A program made the translations under genes and the position numbers. Below are positions 15,459 to 24,600 of a stretch of DNA of 25,775 nt, one piece after another. The notes under the pieces are model-generated. The model ran no database searches, had not been told where the DNA came from, and saw only the letters and a program-made list of their open reading frames with translations. The stretch's first letter is position 1, and each line of letters begins with the position of its first letter. The stretch is from Rhodospirillaceae bacterium (GTDB lineage Bacteria > Pseudomonadota > Alphaproteobacteria > UBA8366): NCBI GenBank assembly GCA_002722095.1, contig PBKG01000005.1:1-25775 (forward strand), in the 5' to 3' direction.

Positions 15459-16097
15459 TCAGTAAAGCTCTTTGGGCAGGCGCGTTTTGTAATGCTCCAC
15501 ATATTCGCGGGCATACTCGTCGTCGCCCCCGTCGCGGTGTGCAGCGAACGTTCCGTGATCGGGTACGCCCTCGGGCATACCTTTCGCACCTTCCTTCCAC
15601 AAATCCGAACGCACGAAGGCTTTCGGACAGTGGCTGAAGGCTTCGACGATCTTGACCACGATTACCGTCCGCGGTGGTTTGTTATTCACGAGAAAGCGCT
15701 CGAGTAGTGCCGGGTCATTGCTGATATAGGCGGTACCATTGACGCGGTATGTGGAGTTATTGCCGGGCACCATGAAGATGATGCCGACATTGGGGTTATC
15801 GAGCAGGTTTTGCATGCCGTCGAGCCGGTTGTTACCGGGCCGATCGGGAATCAACAGGGTGCGTTCGTCGAGTAGCTGCACAAACCCCGGTCCATCACCC
15901 TTGGGCGATACGTCGACGCCGTCTTTGCCGGCGGTTGCCATCATGATCATTGGCGAGGCCTCGATCAGCGCGCGACCGGGTTCGGTCACGTAGTCGGTCT
16001 GCTTCCGAATTGCCGTATCCAGTGGCGCTTTATAGATTTCACGCAGCGCTGCTTCGCTGGTGAGTTTATGTCCGCTGCCATCGTTAATCGCATCCAT
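15459..16097 (-). CDS. PPOX-class flavoprotein, pyridoxamine 5'-phosphate oxidase-like
   Basis: A 212-residue FMN-binding split-barrel protein, resembling the group described as PPOX class probable FMN-dependent enzymes (DR2398 type). The barrel begins around residue 38 with EPGRALIEASPMIMMATAG. DVSPKGDGPGFV (62-73) and DERTLLIPDRPGNNR (77-91) are strongly conserved in that group. Its substrate is unknown; it is not PdxH. The ATG at 16097 was chosen because AGAGGTG lies just upstream. An open frame continues to 16331, but that part would overlap the cytochrome gene in another frame. It is last in a four-gene run, 37 bases after the cytochrome stop, and shares the FMN theme with the first gene of the run. 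Confidence 0.83.
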   Translation of the reverse strand: MDAINDGSGHKLTSEAALREIYKAPLDTAIRKQTDYVTEPGRALIEASPMIMMATAGKDGVDVSPKGDGPGFVQLLDERTLLIPDRPGNNRLDGMQNLLDNPNVGIIFMVPGNNSTYRVNGTAYISNDPALLERFLVNNKPPRTVIVVKIVEAFSHCPKAFVRSDLWKEGAKGMPEGVPDHGTFAAHRDGGDDEYAREYVEHYKTRLPKELY

Positions 16098-16134
16098 GAC
16101 GCACCTCTTTGTTGAGTGTGCGGAGTGTAGCGCG

Positions 16135-16611
16135 TTAGCGCTTGCGGACGAAAGCGCGAAGATAGGCGAGAATATTTTCCAAATCGTCGGGGCGGACGGG
16201 GCGCCGCTTGGCGTGATGGATGTAGGGAGCGCAGGCAGGCGGGCGCTCAGCGTGGTTGGGCTCGGCGCATTTGTTGCCGAGAAGCTTTTTACGATAGGGG
16301 GCAAACCAACTGTCGTCCCGGCTTGCGGCAAAGGCGCGAAGGAGCGGAATCTCCCACGTCACCCCGTGCTCCGCGAGCAAACGCAAATGCGGCGAATAGC
16401 TGATTGTTTCGATTGCCGCGACCTTTCGACCGACAATCGTGCGCAAGTGCGGGCCGGTGACGGATTGCCAACGGAGGTCCACATCATGGCAAAAGGTGCA
16501 TTTCTTCATATACATCCATTTGCCTTTGAAACGGTTTCCTCCGGCATCCGCAGGAAGCGCTGTCATCAAACATAGTCCGGAGATCGCCAGAGCGAGATTT
16601 TTGGCTTTCAT
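16135..16611 (-). CDS. Small periplasmic c-type cytochrome, unusual axial ligand region
   Basis: A 158-residue exported monohaem cytochrome c. The signal peptide is residues 1-23, ending ALPADA. One haem-binding motif CTFCH (38-42) is followed by TGPHLRTIVGRK (52-63), as in class I cytochromes c2/c552. The C-terminal DDLENILAYLRAF helix also fits that class. No methionine follows the haem motif anywhere in the protein, so the usual Met distal ligand is absent; histidines at 132-133 (YIHHAK) lie near where it would be. Cys115 and Cys127 could form a disulfide. Its ATG overlaps the acyl-CoA synthetase stop (ATGA), so the two are translationally coupled. It may accept electrons for the flavoproteins encoded beside it, although they are cytoplasmic; this is unresolved. 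Confidence 0.8.
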   Translation of the reverse strand: MKAKNLALAISGLCLMTALPADAGGNRFKGKWMYMKKCTFCHDVDLRWQSVTGPHLRTIVGRKVAAIETISYSPHLRLLAEHGVTWEIPLLRAFAASRDDSWFAPYRKKLLGNKCAEPNHAERPPACAPYIHHAKRRPVRPDDLENILAYLRAFVRKR

Positions 16612-18725
16612 GAGCGGTCCGCCGAATTCTTGGGGACGATCAAAGCGTCGAGCGCAACAATTCCACTCGGCAGCACCCGTAGCGGATTGATATCTATCGT
16701 TTCAAGCCGTTTTTCGTGTTTGGCGGCGAAGACAGAAAGTTTGGAAAGCGCTCCGGCGAGAGCGCCCATATCCGCTTGCGCTGTACCGCGGGCACCATCC
16801 AGCAGCGGAAACCCACCGATTCCTCGGATCATCGCCAACGCTGTGTCTTCATCGAACGGAGCCAAGCGGAAGACGACATCTTCCATCACTTCTGCGAATA
16901 CGCCGCCGAGGCCGAACATTACCACGGGGCCGAATAACGGATCGTTTTGCACGCCGAGGATGGTTTCCACGCCGCCGGCGACCATCTCGCTTACCAAGAT
17001 TCCATCGATCGCGGCATCCGGGGCAGCCTGATCTACAGCTGTCGTGATCTCATCGAAGGCTCCGCCGACTGCATCATCGCCGTGGATGCCGAGGCGGACG
17101 CCGCCGATATCGGACTTATGTTGAATATCCGCGGAGACGATTTTGAGCGCGACCGGTTTGCCGATTTTTTTCGCTGCGTCGATCGCGGCGTCGCGACTTT
17201 CGATGAGAATTTCCTTCGGGGAGGGGATGCCGATCTCGGCGAGGATACTTTTAGCCAAGCTTTCATTGATCGGGCCGTCCGGTAACGGCGGCGTTTTGGT
17301 GAGCTCGGGAGTTTTACCGAGACCGCGTGCGAAGCCGCTACCTATCGCGGTGACCGCGGCAATAGCGTCGGTAGCATAGGTTGGGTCCTCGAGGACCGGG
17401 ATGCCCTCTTCTTCTGCAAGTGTACGGTTCTCCTGAGGGCCCATGGCGCAGAGCAAAAATAGACGGTCGGGGAAATCCTTTCGAACAGGTAGCAGCGCAT
17501 CGATGATTTTTTTCGTTAATGGTTCGGAATAGAGGAGGGAGGAGAAGAACGCGATGACGCTGTCATAGCCGCCTTCCTCGAATATCGCGCGCACGTAATC
17601 AGTGACTGTGTGAAATTCGTTATAGACCTGGGCCGTAAAATCGACCGGATTCCGGGGGCCTGCGAACGGGATCAATTCCTTGAGCCTTGTTTGCGTGTCT
17701 TCGGGCATCGGTGCCATGTCGAGGCCGGCATCGGCGGAGGCGTCCGCCATCAATACCCCAGCGCCGCCGGAAATTGTTGCCACTGCGATTTTGTTCCCGG
17801 TCGGCCAAATGCCGAAGCTCAACAGATAGGCGACATCGATCAGTTCGGCAGCAGTGCGGGCGCGATAGACGTTGTATTCGGCGAACACCGCGTCATAGAC
17901 CTTGTCCACTCCCGCAAGCGAAGCGGTATGCGAAAATGCCGCCTGGGCGCCAACCTCGCTCCGGCCTACCTTCTGGATAACCACCGGCTTACCGCGCTCA
18001 TAGGCCAGCCGCAGCGCCGCCCGCAGCTTCTCGCCGTCCTGGCAACCCTCCATATAGGCGGCAATCACCTCTGTGTCGTCGTCATAAGCGAAGTAGGCAA
18101 TGCAATCGGCGACATCCACGTCGACTTCGTTTCCGGTGGTAATCAAATAAGTGAAACCGAGCCCGCGCTCGCGTCCCAAGACGAAGCAATGGCTGCCGAA
18201 CGCGCCGGATTGGCTGACCATGCCCACATTGCCTAGTTTGGGTTCGCCATGGGTGACCGAGGTCGAGAAGGTCGCGTAATAGCGTGCCCGCGCATTGAAA
18301 TATCCGAGGCAATTCGGGCCCATAATTCGCATGCCTGACCCGGCGGCGATTTCCTTCAGTCGTGCCTGCATCTCGGCACCTTCTTCGCCCATTTCGGCAA
18401 ATCCCGAGGTAAAGGCGCATATGGATTTGACGCCGGCGTCCGCGCATTGTTCCGCAACTTCGATCGCGAACCGCGCCGGTACCGCCATAATCGCCGTATC
18501 GACCGGTTTGCCGATCTCGCCGATTGCGGCATAGGCTTTCAGGCCCTGTACTTCGTCGTGGCTCGGATTGACCGGATAGATGTCGCCCGCAAATTCATGT
18601 TTCAGCATGTAGCGCACGGGCATGCCGCCGATCCGGCTCGCATCGCGGGATGCTCCGAGCACGGCAACCGATTGCGGATTAAAGAGCGGCTCCAGACTCT
18701 TTGCCGAAGCCTCGAGATCGATCAT
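16608..18725 (-). CDS. Acyl-CoA synthetase (NDP-forming), acetyl-CoA synthetase ADP-forming type, fused alpha-beta
   Basis: A 705-residue single-chain enzyme of the ADP-forming acyl-CoA synthetase family, which interconverts an acyl-CoA, ADP and phosphate with the free acid, CoA and ATP. The CoA-binding Rossmann domain is at about 10-140 (SVAVLGASRDASRIGG), and the succinyl-CoA ligase-like domains are at about 150-460. The phosphorylated His266 lies in FSHTASLAG. The ATP-grasp domain is at about 490-700 (KPVALKIVSADIQHKSDIGGV, FGLGG). Order and length match the fused form. The acid substrate is unknown; related proteins in aromatic and phenylpropanoid degradation act on larger acids. Both ends overlap neighbours by ATGA: the flavin reductase upstream and the cytochrome downstream, so the three are tightly coupled. 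Confidence 0.9.
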   Translation of the reverse strand: MIDLEASAKSLEPLFNPQSVAVLGASRDASRIGGMPVRYMLKHEFAGDIYPVNPSHDEVQGLKAYAAIGEIGKPVDTAIMAVPARFAIEVAEQCADAGVKSICAFTSGFAEMGEEGAEMQARLKEIAAGSGMRIMGPNCLGYFNARARYYATFSTSVTHGEPKLGNVGMVSQSGAFGSHCFVLGRERGLGFTYLITTGNEVDVDVADCIAYFAYDDDTEVIAAYMEGCQDGEKLRAALRLAYERGKPVVIQKVGRSEVGAQAAFSHTASLAGVDKVYDAVFAEYNVYRARTAAELIDVAYLLSFGIWPTGNKIAVATISGGAGVLMADASADAGLDMAPMPEDTQTRLKELIPFAGPRNPVDFTAQVYNEFHTVTDYVRAIFEEGGYDSVIAFFSSLLYSEPLTKKIIDALLPVRKDFPDRLFLLCAMGPQENRTLAEEEGIPVLEDPTYATDAIAAVTAIGSGFARGLGKTPELTKTPPLPDGPINESLAKSILAEIGIPSPKEILIESRDAAIDAAKKIGKPVALKIVSADIQHKSDIGGVRLGIHGDDAVGGAFDEITTAVDQAAPDAAIDGILVSEMVAGGVETILGVQNDPLFGPVVMFGLGGVFAEVMEDVVFRLAPFDEDTALAMIRGIGGFPLLDGARGTAQADMGALAGALSKLSVFAAKHEKRLETIDINPLRVLPSGIVALDALIVPKNSADRS

Positions 18726-19396
18726 GCGGCAGGTTTGGTCTTATAGGGCGCGTCGCCCAACATTTTGCGGCCCATAGACAAATCGTCGGGCCGGTCCATG
18801 GAAAACACGTCTTCGACTTTCGTGTAGTCCATATAACCGAGCCGGGCGACCGGATTGTAACGGGTCACGTCTACCTGACCATCGACGATGATATCGTCGT
18901 TTATATGAATGCCCACCACATGGCCAAAGATCACGCCGTGTTTGAATTTGGGGTTGTTGGTTGGTAGTTCGACCGTTTTCCAATATTCGCACTCGAGATG
19001 GGCCGGAGCCTCCTTGACCCGAGGCGGTTTGACCTTTTCCGAAGGTTCGGGGGTTAGCCCGGCCATTTCCAGCTCGTCGACATTCTTCGGAACATGTTTC
19101 GCGGTCAGGTTCATCGCATCCGCCAACTCTCCAGATACGATATTGCAGACGAATTCCCCGGTCTCTTCGGCATTGCGCCAGCTATGTTTCATCGGATCGT
19201 CCTTTAGCCCACTCGACGAAAACATCACATAGCAAGGGAAGTAGGAGACAGCGTTGAAGAAGCTATAGGGAGCCAAATTGACTACCCCGTCGGTGTCCAA
19301 CGTGCTGATCCACCCGATTGGGCGCGGCGAAACCAGTGCCTTGAACGGGTCGTGGGGTAGGCCATGATCCCCTTTGATGTCCGGGTCGTAATACAT
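18722..19396 (-). CDS. Flavin reductase-like FMN-binding protein
   Basis: A 224-residue split-barrel flavoprotein of the flavin reductase-like/DIM6 group. The conserved ALVSPRPIGWISTLDTDGVVNLAPYSFFN begins near residue 20, and the C-terminal half carries GHVVGIHINDDII and RLGYMDYTKVED, typical of this group. Such proteins bind FMN and may reduce flavin for a monooxygenase or act on an unknown substrate. ATG 19396 gives the family-like MYYDPD start, with AGGA ten bases upstream; an in-frame extension to 19531 would pass through the promoter palindrome. It is the first gene of the minus-strand operon and overlaps the acyl-CoA synthetase by ATGA. No monooxygenase partner is visible nearby. Confidence 0.85.
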   Translation of the reverse strand: MYYDPDIKGDHGLPHDPFKALVSPRPIGWISTLDTDGVVNLAPYSFFNAVSYFPCYVMFSSSGLKDDPMKHSWRNAEETGEFVCNIVSGELADAMNLTAKHVPKNVDELEMAGLTPEPSEKVKPPRVKEAPAHLECEYWKTVELPTNNPKFKHGVIFGHVVGIHINDDIIVDGQVDVTRYNPVARLGYMDYTKVEDVFSMDRPDDLSMGRKMLGDAPYKTKPAA

Positions 19397-19436
19397 GAAG
19401 AAGTCGTCCTGATTGCTGGAGATTTTTCGAATTGGC

Positions 19437-19458
19437 CGGCATTTTAGAGCAAATGCCG
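19437..19458. promoter_or_regulatory. Perfect palindrome upstream of the flavin reductase operon
   Basis: CGGCATTT (19437-19444) and AAATGCCG (19451-19458) are perfect inverted repeats around TAGAGC. On the minus strand it includes TAAAAT (19446-19441), a good -10, though its matching -35 is poor. It lies 41 bases upstream of the flavin reductase ATG. Most likely a repressor operator over the operon promoter; alternatively a leader hairpin. Confidence 0.5.
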
Positions 19459-19551
19459 ATCGGATGGAATTGAGCCAGAGCGATGAAGCCGCGCCGACAG
19501 ACGATGGGAAACCCCAGAAAAACCCATGCACAAACTTTCGGGTTTTGGTGC

Positions 19552-19580
19552 TTGAAAGTGGCTCCGACGCGTCATATATA
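19552..19580 (+). promoter_or_regulatory. Sigma70-like promoter of the TetR-efflux operon
   Basis: TTGAAA (19552-19557) and TATATA (19575-19580) are separated by exactly 17 bases, close to the sigma70 consensus. Transcription would begin around 19587, inside the palindrome at 19584-19599. This leaves a leader of about 120 bases before the TetR ATG. Confidence 0.55.
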
Positions 19581-19583
19581 TTA

Positions 19584-19599
19584 AATCAAACGATTGATT
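19584..19599. promoter_or_regulatory. Candidate TetR operator
   Basis: AATCAA (19584-19589) and TTGATT (19594-19599) are a perfect inverted repeat with an ACGA centre. It begins four bases after the -10 box and covers the predicted start site. This is the classic position for autorepression by the TetR-family protein encoded downstream. Confidence 0.55.
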
Positions 19600-19710
19600 A
19601 ATAATAAGTAGGATGACCGTTATGAATGGCGGCATCGGTGGTACCGGAGGAATTTTCTAGCTTTTTCAGATGGTTGTTTTGGCTTTGTCAAAACATCGGG
19701 TGACGGGAAA

Positions 19711-20415
19711 ATGGCAGAAGTAAGTGACGAAAGCGTAAAACCTCGGGGTCGGCAGGGTGGTGCGGAAAGTCGCGCTCGCATTCTCGAGGCAGCGGGGCAG
19801 CTTTTTGCCGCGCGTGGCTTCGACGGCGTTTCGACCCGCGAGTTGGCATCCGCTGCCGAGGTCAATATTTCCGCCATTACCTATTATTTCGACGGCAAGG
19901 AAGGGCTCTACAGAGCCGTCCTCGAACAATTGATCGAGGAGACCGCACCTTTGTTCGAGCCCATGGTGGCGCGGATTGAAGCCGAAGTGCGCGCGGCGGA
20001 CAGCGACAAGATGAAACTTGCCCAATTGGTCGCGTGGTTCGTCGGTGCGCTGCTGTCAGGCATTCTGTCGGATCCGAAGATTCGCTGGCAAATGCCGCTG
20101 GTCATGCGCGAATTCCAACAGCCATCGGAAGGTTTCGATCTTTTGTTCGCCGAACGGATCGAGCCAATGCACAACGCGATTTCTCAACTGGTCGGTGCCT
20201 CTCGGGGCCTTGATCCGAGTTCGGCCGATGCCAAATTGATAACTGCCACCGTGATTGGCCAATGCATGGCCTTCGGGTTTGCCCGTGCGGTGATTTTTGC
20301 CCGCACGGGCTGGCAGGATTATGACGACCAAAACCGCCAACAAGTCATTTCGACTGTAACCCCAGGTATCCTGCGCATGCTCGACCTGCCTTTGCTCGAG
20401 GACGCTCCCCAATGA
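19711..20415 (+). CDS. TetR-family transcriptional regulator, CecR-like
   Basis: A 234-residue repressor. The N-terminal DNA-binding domain (about 20-70) has RARILEAAGQLFAARGFDGVS and the helix-turn-helix TRELASAAEVNISAITYYFDGKEGLY. The C-terminal ligand domain contains LFAERIEPMHNAISQLVGA and LITATVIGQCMAFGFARAVI, resembling the CecR/YbiH type of domain (formerly DUF1956). CecR in E. coli controls genes affecting sensitivity to cephalosporins and chloramphenicol, including a membrane-fusion-protein transporter. Here the TGA overlaps the adaptor gene's ATG (ATGA), so regulator, adaptor and pump are one translationally linked operon. Autorepression through the upstream palindrome is likely. 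The inducer is unknown. Confidence 0.9.
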   Translation: MAEVSDESVKPRGRQGGAESRARILEAAGQLFAARGFDGVSTRELASAAEVNISAITYYFDGKEGLYRAVLEQLIEETAPLFEPMVARIEAEVRAADSDKMKLAQLVAWFVGALLSGILSDPKIRWQMPLVMREFQQPSEGFDLLFAERIEPMHNAISQLVGASRGLDPSSADAKLITATVIGQCMAFGFARAVIFARTGWQDYDDQNRQQVISTVTPGILRMLDLPLLEDAPQ

Positions 20416-21695
20416 ATATGCTGAACATTCGTAGACTGAAATTATTGCTCGCCGGGAGGAGTCGAAAACGACTTTTGCGGTTCGCGTTGCCGATTGCCGT
20501 TTTGGCGGGGGCCTTTTTGATCGTCGGCATACTGAAAGCGACCAAACCCGAAGTGCAGGCAAAGCCCGCCCAAGAGAAACAATGGCCGGTTGCGATTATC
20601 GATGCCAAGCCCGGTGATATACGTCCCCGCCGGAGGTTTTACGGCGAAATCACAGCTGGCCGAGAGGCAGAGCTCCGTGCGGAGGTTCAAGGGCGGGTTG
20701 TCGAGATAAATGAAAACTTTATCGACGGTGGGATCGTAAGCAAGGGCGACCTTCTGGTCTCGTTCGATGCATTCGATTATGCGGCTGAGGTAAGCGAACG
20801 CGACGCGGAGTGGATTGAAGCGAAGGCGCGCCTGGCGGAACTGCGGGCGGATTATGATGGCGCGCTGGCATTGTTAGAGCGCGACAAGGAACAATCCCAA
20901 TTGCGCGAGCGGGACGTGGCACGCCGTGCAAAGCTGATGCGCCGCAAGAACGTATCGGAAAAAACCTTCGACGATGCGAAGTTGGCACTCAGCGAAGCGC
21001 GCCAGCGGGTCATCGAACGTGGTCAGACCATCGCAAAACTAAAAGCCAATATCGAAAGCCAAGAGGCGACGATTAAGCGTCGGTCGGTGGCGCTCCAACG
21101 GGCCAAACGTGATCTTGCGGATACGCGGCTTTATGCGCCTTTCGATGGATTTTTGACCGGCGTCGGCACAGCGGTCGGACGATACGTCTCGGTTGGGGAC
21201 ACGGTTGCGAAACTGATCCGTGCCGGTCGGCTCGAAGTCAAATTTCAGGTTGGCACCCGACAATTTGGCCGTCTCGCAAGAGCCGGAGATTTGGTCGAAA
21301 AACCGGTCGAGGTGGTTTGGCGCGGCGGTGCGTCCGAAACCTTTCGTGCCAAGATTGCGCGCGTCGAAAGCGTGGTCGATGCGGCTACGGGCGGAGTTAA
21401 TCTTTATGCCAAGCTCGATGGCCTGGATCGTCAAACCAGGTTAAGGCCCGGCATTTTCGTCGAGGTGTATCTCTCCGACCGTACTTATAGAAACGTGGTG
21501 CGCTTGCCCGAGACCGCGCTCCATGAAGATACGGTGTACACCGTCGTCGATGGTCGCCTACAAGCGAGGAAGGTGCGTGTGGAAACCCGCATCGGCGACG
21601 AAGTGCTGGTGACCGGTCCTCTCGAGGACGGCGATCGGATCGTCATTACCGGCTTTAATGAAATTGGCCCCGGTCTTCGAGTAACGGTGCGCTGA
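20412..21695 (+). CDS. RND efflux periplasmic adaptor (membrane fusion protein)
   Basis: A 427-residue adaptor that joins the inner-membrane RND pump to an outer-membrane channel. A single membrane anchor lies at about 21-41, with no lipobox. The first lipoyl half is near 75-115 (ELRAEVQGRVVEINENFIDGGIVSKGDLLVSFD), then a long alpha-helical hairpin, coiled-coil-like and rich in Glu, Arg and Ala, from about 120 to 230. The second lipoyl half follows (RLYAPFDGFLTGVGTAVGRYVSVGD), then beta-barrel and membrane-proximal domains to the end. The ATG at 20412 overlaps the TetR stop, and the TGA overlaps the pump's ATG by one base. No outer-membrane channel gene is in the operon, so it presumably uses a TolC-like protein encoded elsewhere. 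Confidence 0.92.
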   Translation: MNMLNIRRLKLLLAGRSRKRLLRFALPIAVLAGAFLIVGILKATKPEVQAKPAQEKQWPVAIIDAKPGDIRPRRRFYGEITAGREAELRAEVQGRVVEINENFIDGGIVSKGDLLVSFDAFDYAAEVSERDAEWIEAKARLAELRADYDGALALLERDKEQSQLRERDVARRAKLMRRKNVSEKTFDDAKLALSEARQRVIERGQTIAKLKANIESQEATIKRRSVALQRAKRDLADTRLYAPFDGFLTGVGTAVGRYVSVGDTVAKLIRAGRLEVKFQVGTRQFGRLARAGDLVEKPVEVVWRGGASETFRAKIARVESVVDAATGGVNLYAKLDGLDRQTRLRPGIFVEVYLSDRTYRNVVRLPETALHEDTVYTVVDGRLQARKVRVETRIGDEVLVTGPLEDGDRIVITGFNEIGPGLRVTVR

Positions 21696-24600
21696 TGCCG
21701 GCAAAAAGCGGTTTGATAGGACTTTTCGTTCGACATCCCACGGCGGCCAATCTGCTGATGGTGGTGATGATCGTCGCGGGTCTGTTTGCGCTACGCCAGA
21801 CCAACACCCAGTTTTTCCCCGATTTTGGCATTGATTGGGTGTCGGTGGAGGTCGAATGGCCGGGAGCAAGCGCGGAGGATATCGACGACAATATCGTTCA
21901 GGCAATCGAGCCCGAGGTACGCTTCCTCGATGGGGTCAAACGGGTGCGTTCGATCTCGGTCGAAGGGTTGGCCAAGATTTCCGTCGAGTTCTTGCCGGGA
22001 ACGGATATGCAGGCGGCACTTGCCGATGTGGAAACCGCAGTCGGGCAAGTAAATACATTGCCCGAGGACAGCGAGAACCCCGAAATTCGCCGCATCGTCC
22101 GGTACGACACGATCAACCGGATCGTTATTTCGGGCCCTTATCCCGAAGCATCGCTCAAAGCGATCGCCAAACGAATACGTGACGAGTTGTTGGATCGCGG
22201 TATCGACAAGGTCGATATGAGTGGTGCGCGCGATGAGGAGATTTGGGTCGAAGTGGCGCCGGAACGTCTGCTCGAACTGGATCTCAAACTGGCCGACATC
22301 GCCGAAAAAATCCGCGGCACCTCGCAAGACCTGCCGTCGGGCGATCTTTCGGGATCGGTCAAGAAGACTATTCGTTCGATAGGCTTGGAGAAAAACGCCG
22401 CAGGGGTCGGGCGCATCGAAGTGCGCTCTCTCAAGAATGGCGAAAAGGTTTTTCTTAAGGATATCGCGAAGGTCCGTGAACGGTTTGACGAAGACCAGCC
22501 GACTCTGGAGCGGACGGGGCATCGTGCTATCGAGCTACATGTCCAGCGTGCGCTCGCAGCGGATGCGCTAGAGGTGGCGGATCGGGTCGAGGCCTATCTG
22601 AAAGAGCTGCAGCCGACGCTACCCCCAAATCTCAACGTGGAAACATTCGACGTTAAATCGGAACTCATTCGCGGCCGTATCGCGCTGTTGCTTGAAAACG
22701 GCTTCACCGGACTGGTGTTGGTCATTCTCATCCTGTTTTTGTTTCTGAGCGTGCCGGTGGCCTTTTGGGTAGCGATCGGCATTCCGGTGGCGATCATGGC
22801 GACGTTGGCGGTGATGCTGGTGTCCGGCCAATCGATCAATATGGTCAGCCTGTTCGGCATGATTATGGCGCTGGGCATCGTCGTCGATGATGCGATTGTG
22901 GTAGGCGAACATGCGGATAAACATTTTCGCGCCGGTCTTGGCCCCGAAGAGGCTGCGGAACTTGGCGCGACCCGCATGGCCGCCCCGGTCTTCTCGTCGT
23001 CGCTTACGACCATTGCGGCCTTCACGCCGCTGTTCATCATTTCAGACGTAATCGGCGATATCATTCGCGGCATTCCGCTGGTGGTGGTCGCGATGATCGT
23101 CGCCAGCCTGGTCGAATGCTTTCTCGCCTTGCCCGGCCATCTCCGAGGTGCCTTTGCGATGGTCGGCACCGAGGTCGGGCGGTTTCGAGCTCGTTTCAAC
23201 GAAATATTCGATCGATTCCGGGATAATCAATTCGAGCGTACTATCCGCCGAGCGGTCGAGTGGCGGTATACGACTATCGCGATTGCGGTGGCTGCTTTGA
23301 TAGTCAGTATCGGGCTGATTGCAGGTGGGCGTATCAACTTTACCTTCTTTCCCGCGCCTGAAGCGGATCGGATGTTTGCCTCCGTGCAGATGAACGCGGG
23401 GGCGCCACGCCACGAAACTACCCGCATGGTGCGTGAAATGAAGCGCGCGATGAAAGCCGCCGAACACGATCTCACCGGTGGCAAGGGAGGGTTGGTCCGA
23501 TTCAGCTTGGAAAAATACGGCGTGTCGGTGGCGCGTGAGGACGTGCCGGTCAGCTTTGCGGATAATTTGGGCGGTATGGTGGTCGAACTGGTCGAGTCCG
23601 ATCAACGCACCGTCCGCACCGCAGAGTTTATCGAAGCCTGGCGTGCACGGGTCAGGCCAATTCCCGGCATCGATATCTTTACCATCACGCCGGCCCAGGG
23701 CGGGCCGCCGGGCCGTGATGTGGATGTGCGTCTGAAAGGGCGTAACCTCGATGATTTGAAAAAGGCGGCAATCGAAGTGCGAGGTCTGTTACAGCGCTAC
23801 GCCGGTGTTACGGATGCCAATGACGATCTGCAATATGGCAAACGCGAGGCGATAATCGCGGTGACGCCGCAAGGGCGCGGGCTCGGGTTCTCTACCGAAA
23901 GCGTTGGCCGGCAGGTGCGGAACGCATTTGAAGGTGCCATCGCCAAGCGATTCCCGCGGGGCGATGAGGAAGTCACCGTGCGGGTCCGCTACAGCCGCGA
24001 TGGGGCCAACATTCGCAGTCTCGAAGGGTTCCGGTTGCGAGGCAGCGATGGTGCCGAAGTGCCCCTGGCGGAAGTGGTGAGTATCCGAGAAAAACAGGGT
24101 TTCTCACGCATTACCCGCGAAGACGGAAAACGCGAAGTGGCGGTAACGTCGGAAACCGACAAGGCGGTTACCAACAACAACAAGGTTTTAGCGGCACTGA
24201 CCCGAGACGGGTTATTCGAAATCGCGCAAAAATACGGCCTTAAGGCCGGTTTCGCCGGGCGCGCGGAGGAGCAGAAGACGACACTCGGCGATATGAAGAC
24301 CGGTGTCATGATCGGACTTGTCGGGATTTACATAATCCTTGCCTGGGTTTTTGCGAGTTACGCCCGTCCGCTCGTGGTGATGTCGATCATTCCGCTCGGC
24401 TTTGTCGGCGCGGTGGTCGGCCATCTTTTGTTGGGCTTCGATCTTACGGTGCTTAGCCTGATCGCCTTGGTCGGGTTGTCGGGAATCGTAGTGAACGATT
24501 CAATCATTCTGGTGCGGACCATCGACGAGCGCATCGCGACGGGCGAACAGGTTTTCGAGGCCATCATCAACGGTGCGCGCGACAGATTACGCGCAGTCAT

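Larger units (their letters stand above)
19397..19710. other. Divergent 314-bp regulatory region
   Basis: This gap separates the minus-strand flavin reductase operon from the plus-strand TetR/efflux operon. It holds an 8-bp-arm palindrome near the flavin reductase gene, and a promoter with an overlapping palindrome facing the TetR gene, listed separately. The last ~110 bases before the TetR ATG hold no further element I can support; the TetR ribosome site is weak. Confidence 0.6.

Noticed and set aside
19397..19531. N-terminal extension of the flavin reductase to 19531
   Set aside because: The extra 45 residues do not resemble the family, they cross the palindrome, and the family-like MYYDPD start has its own ribosome site.
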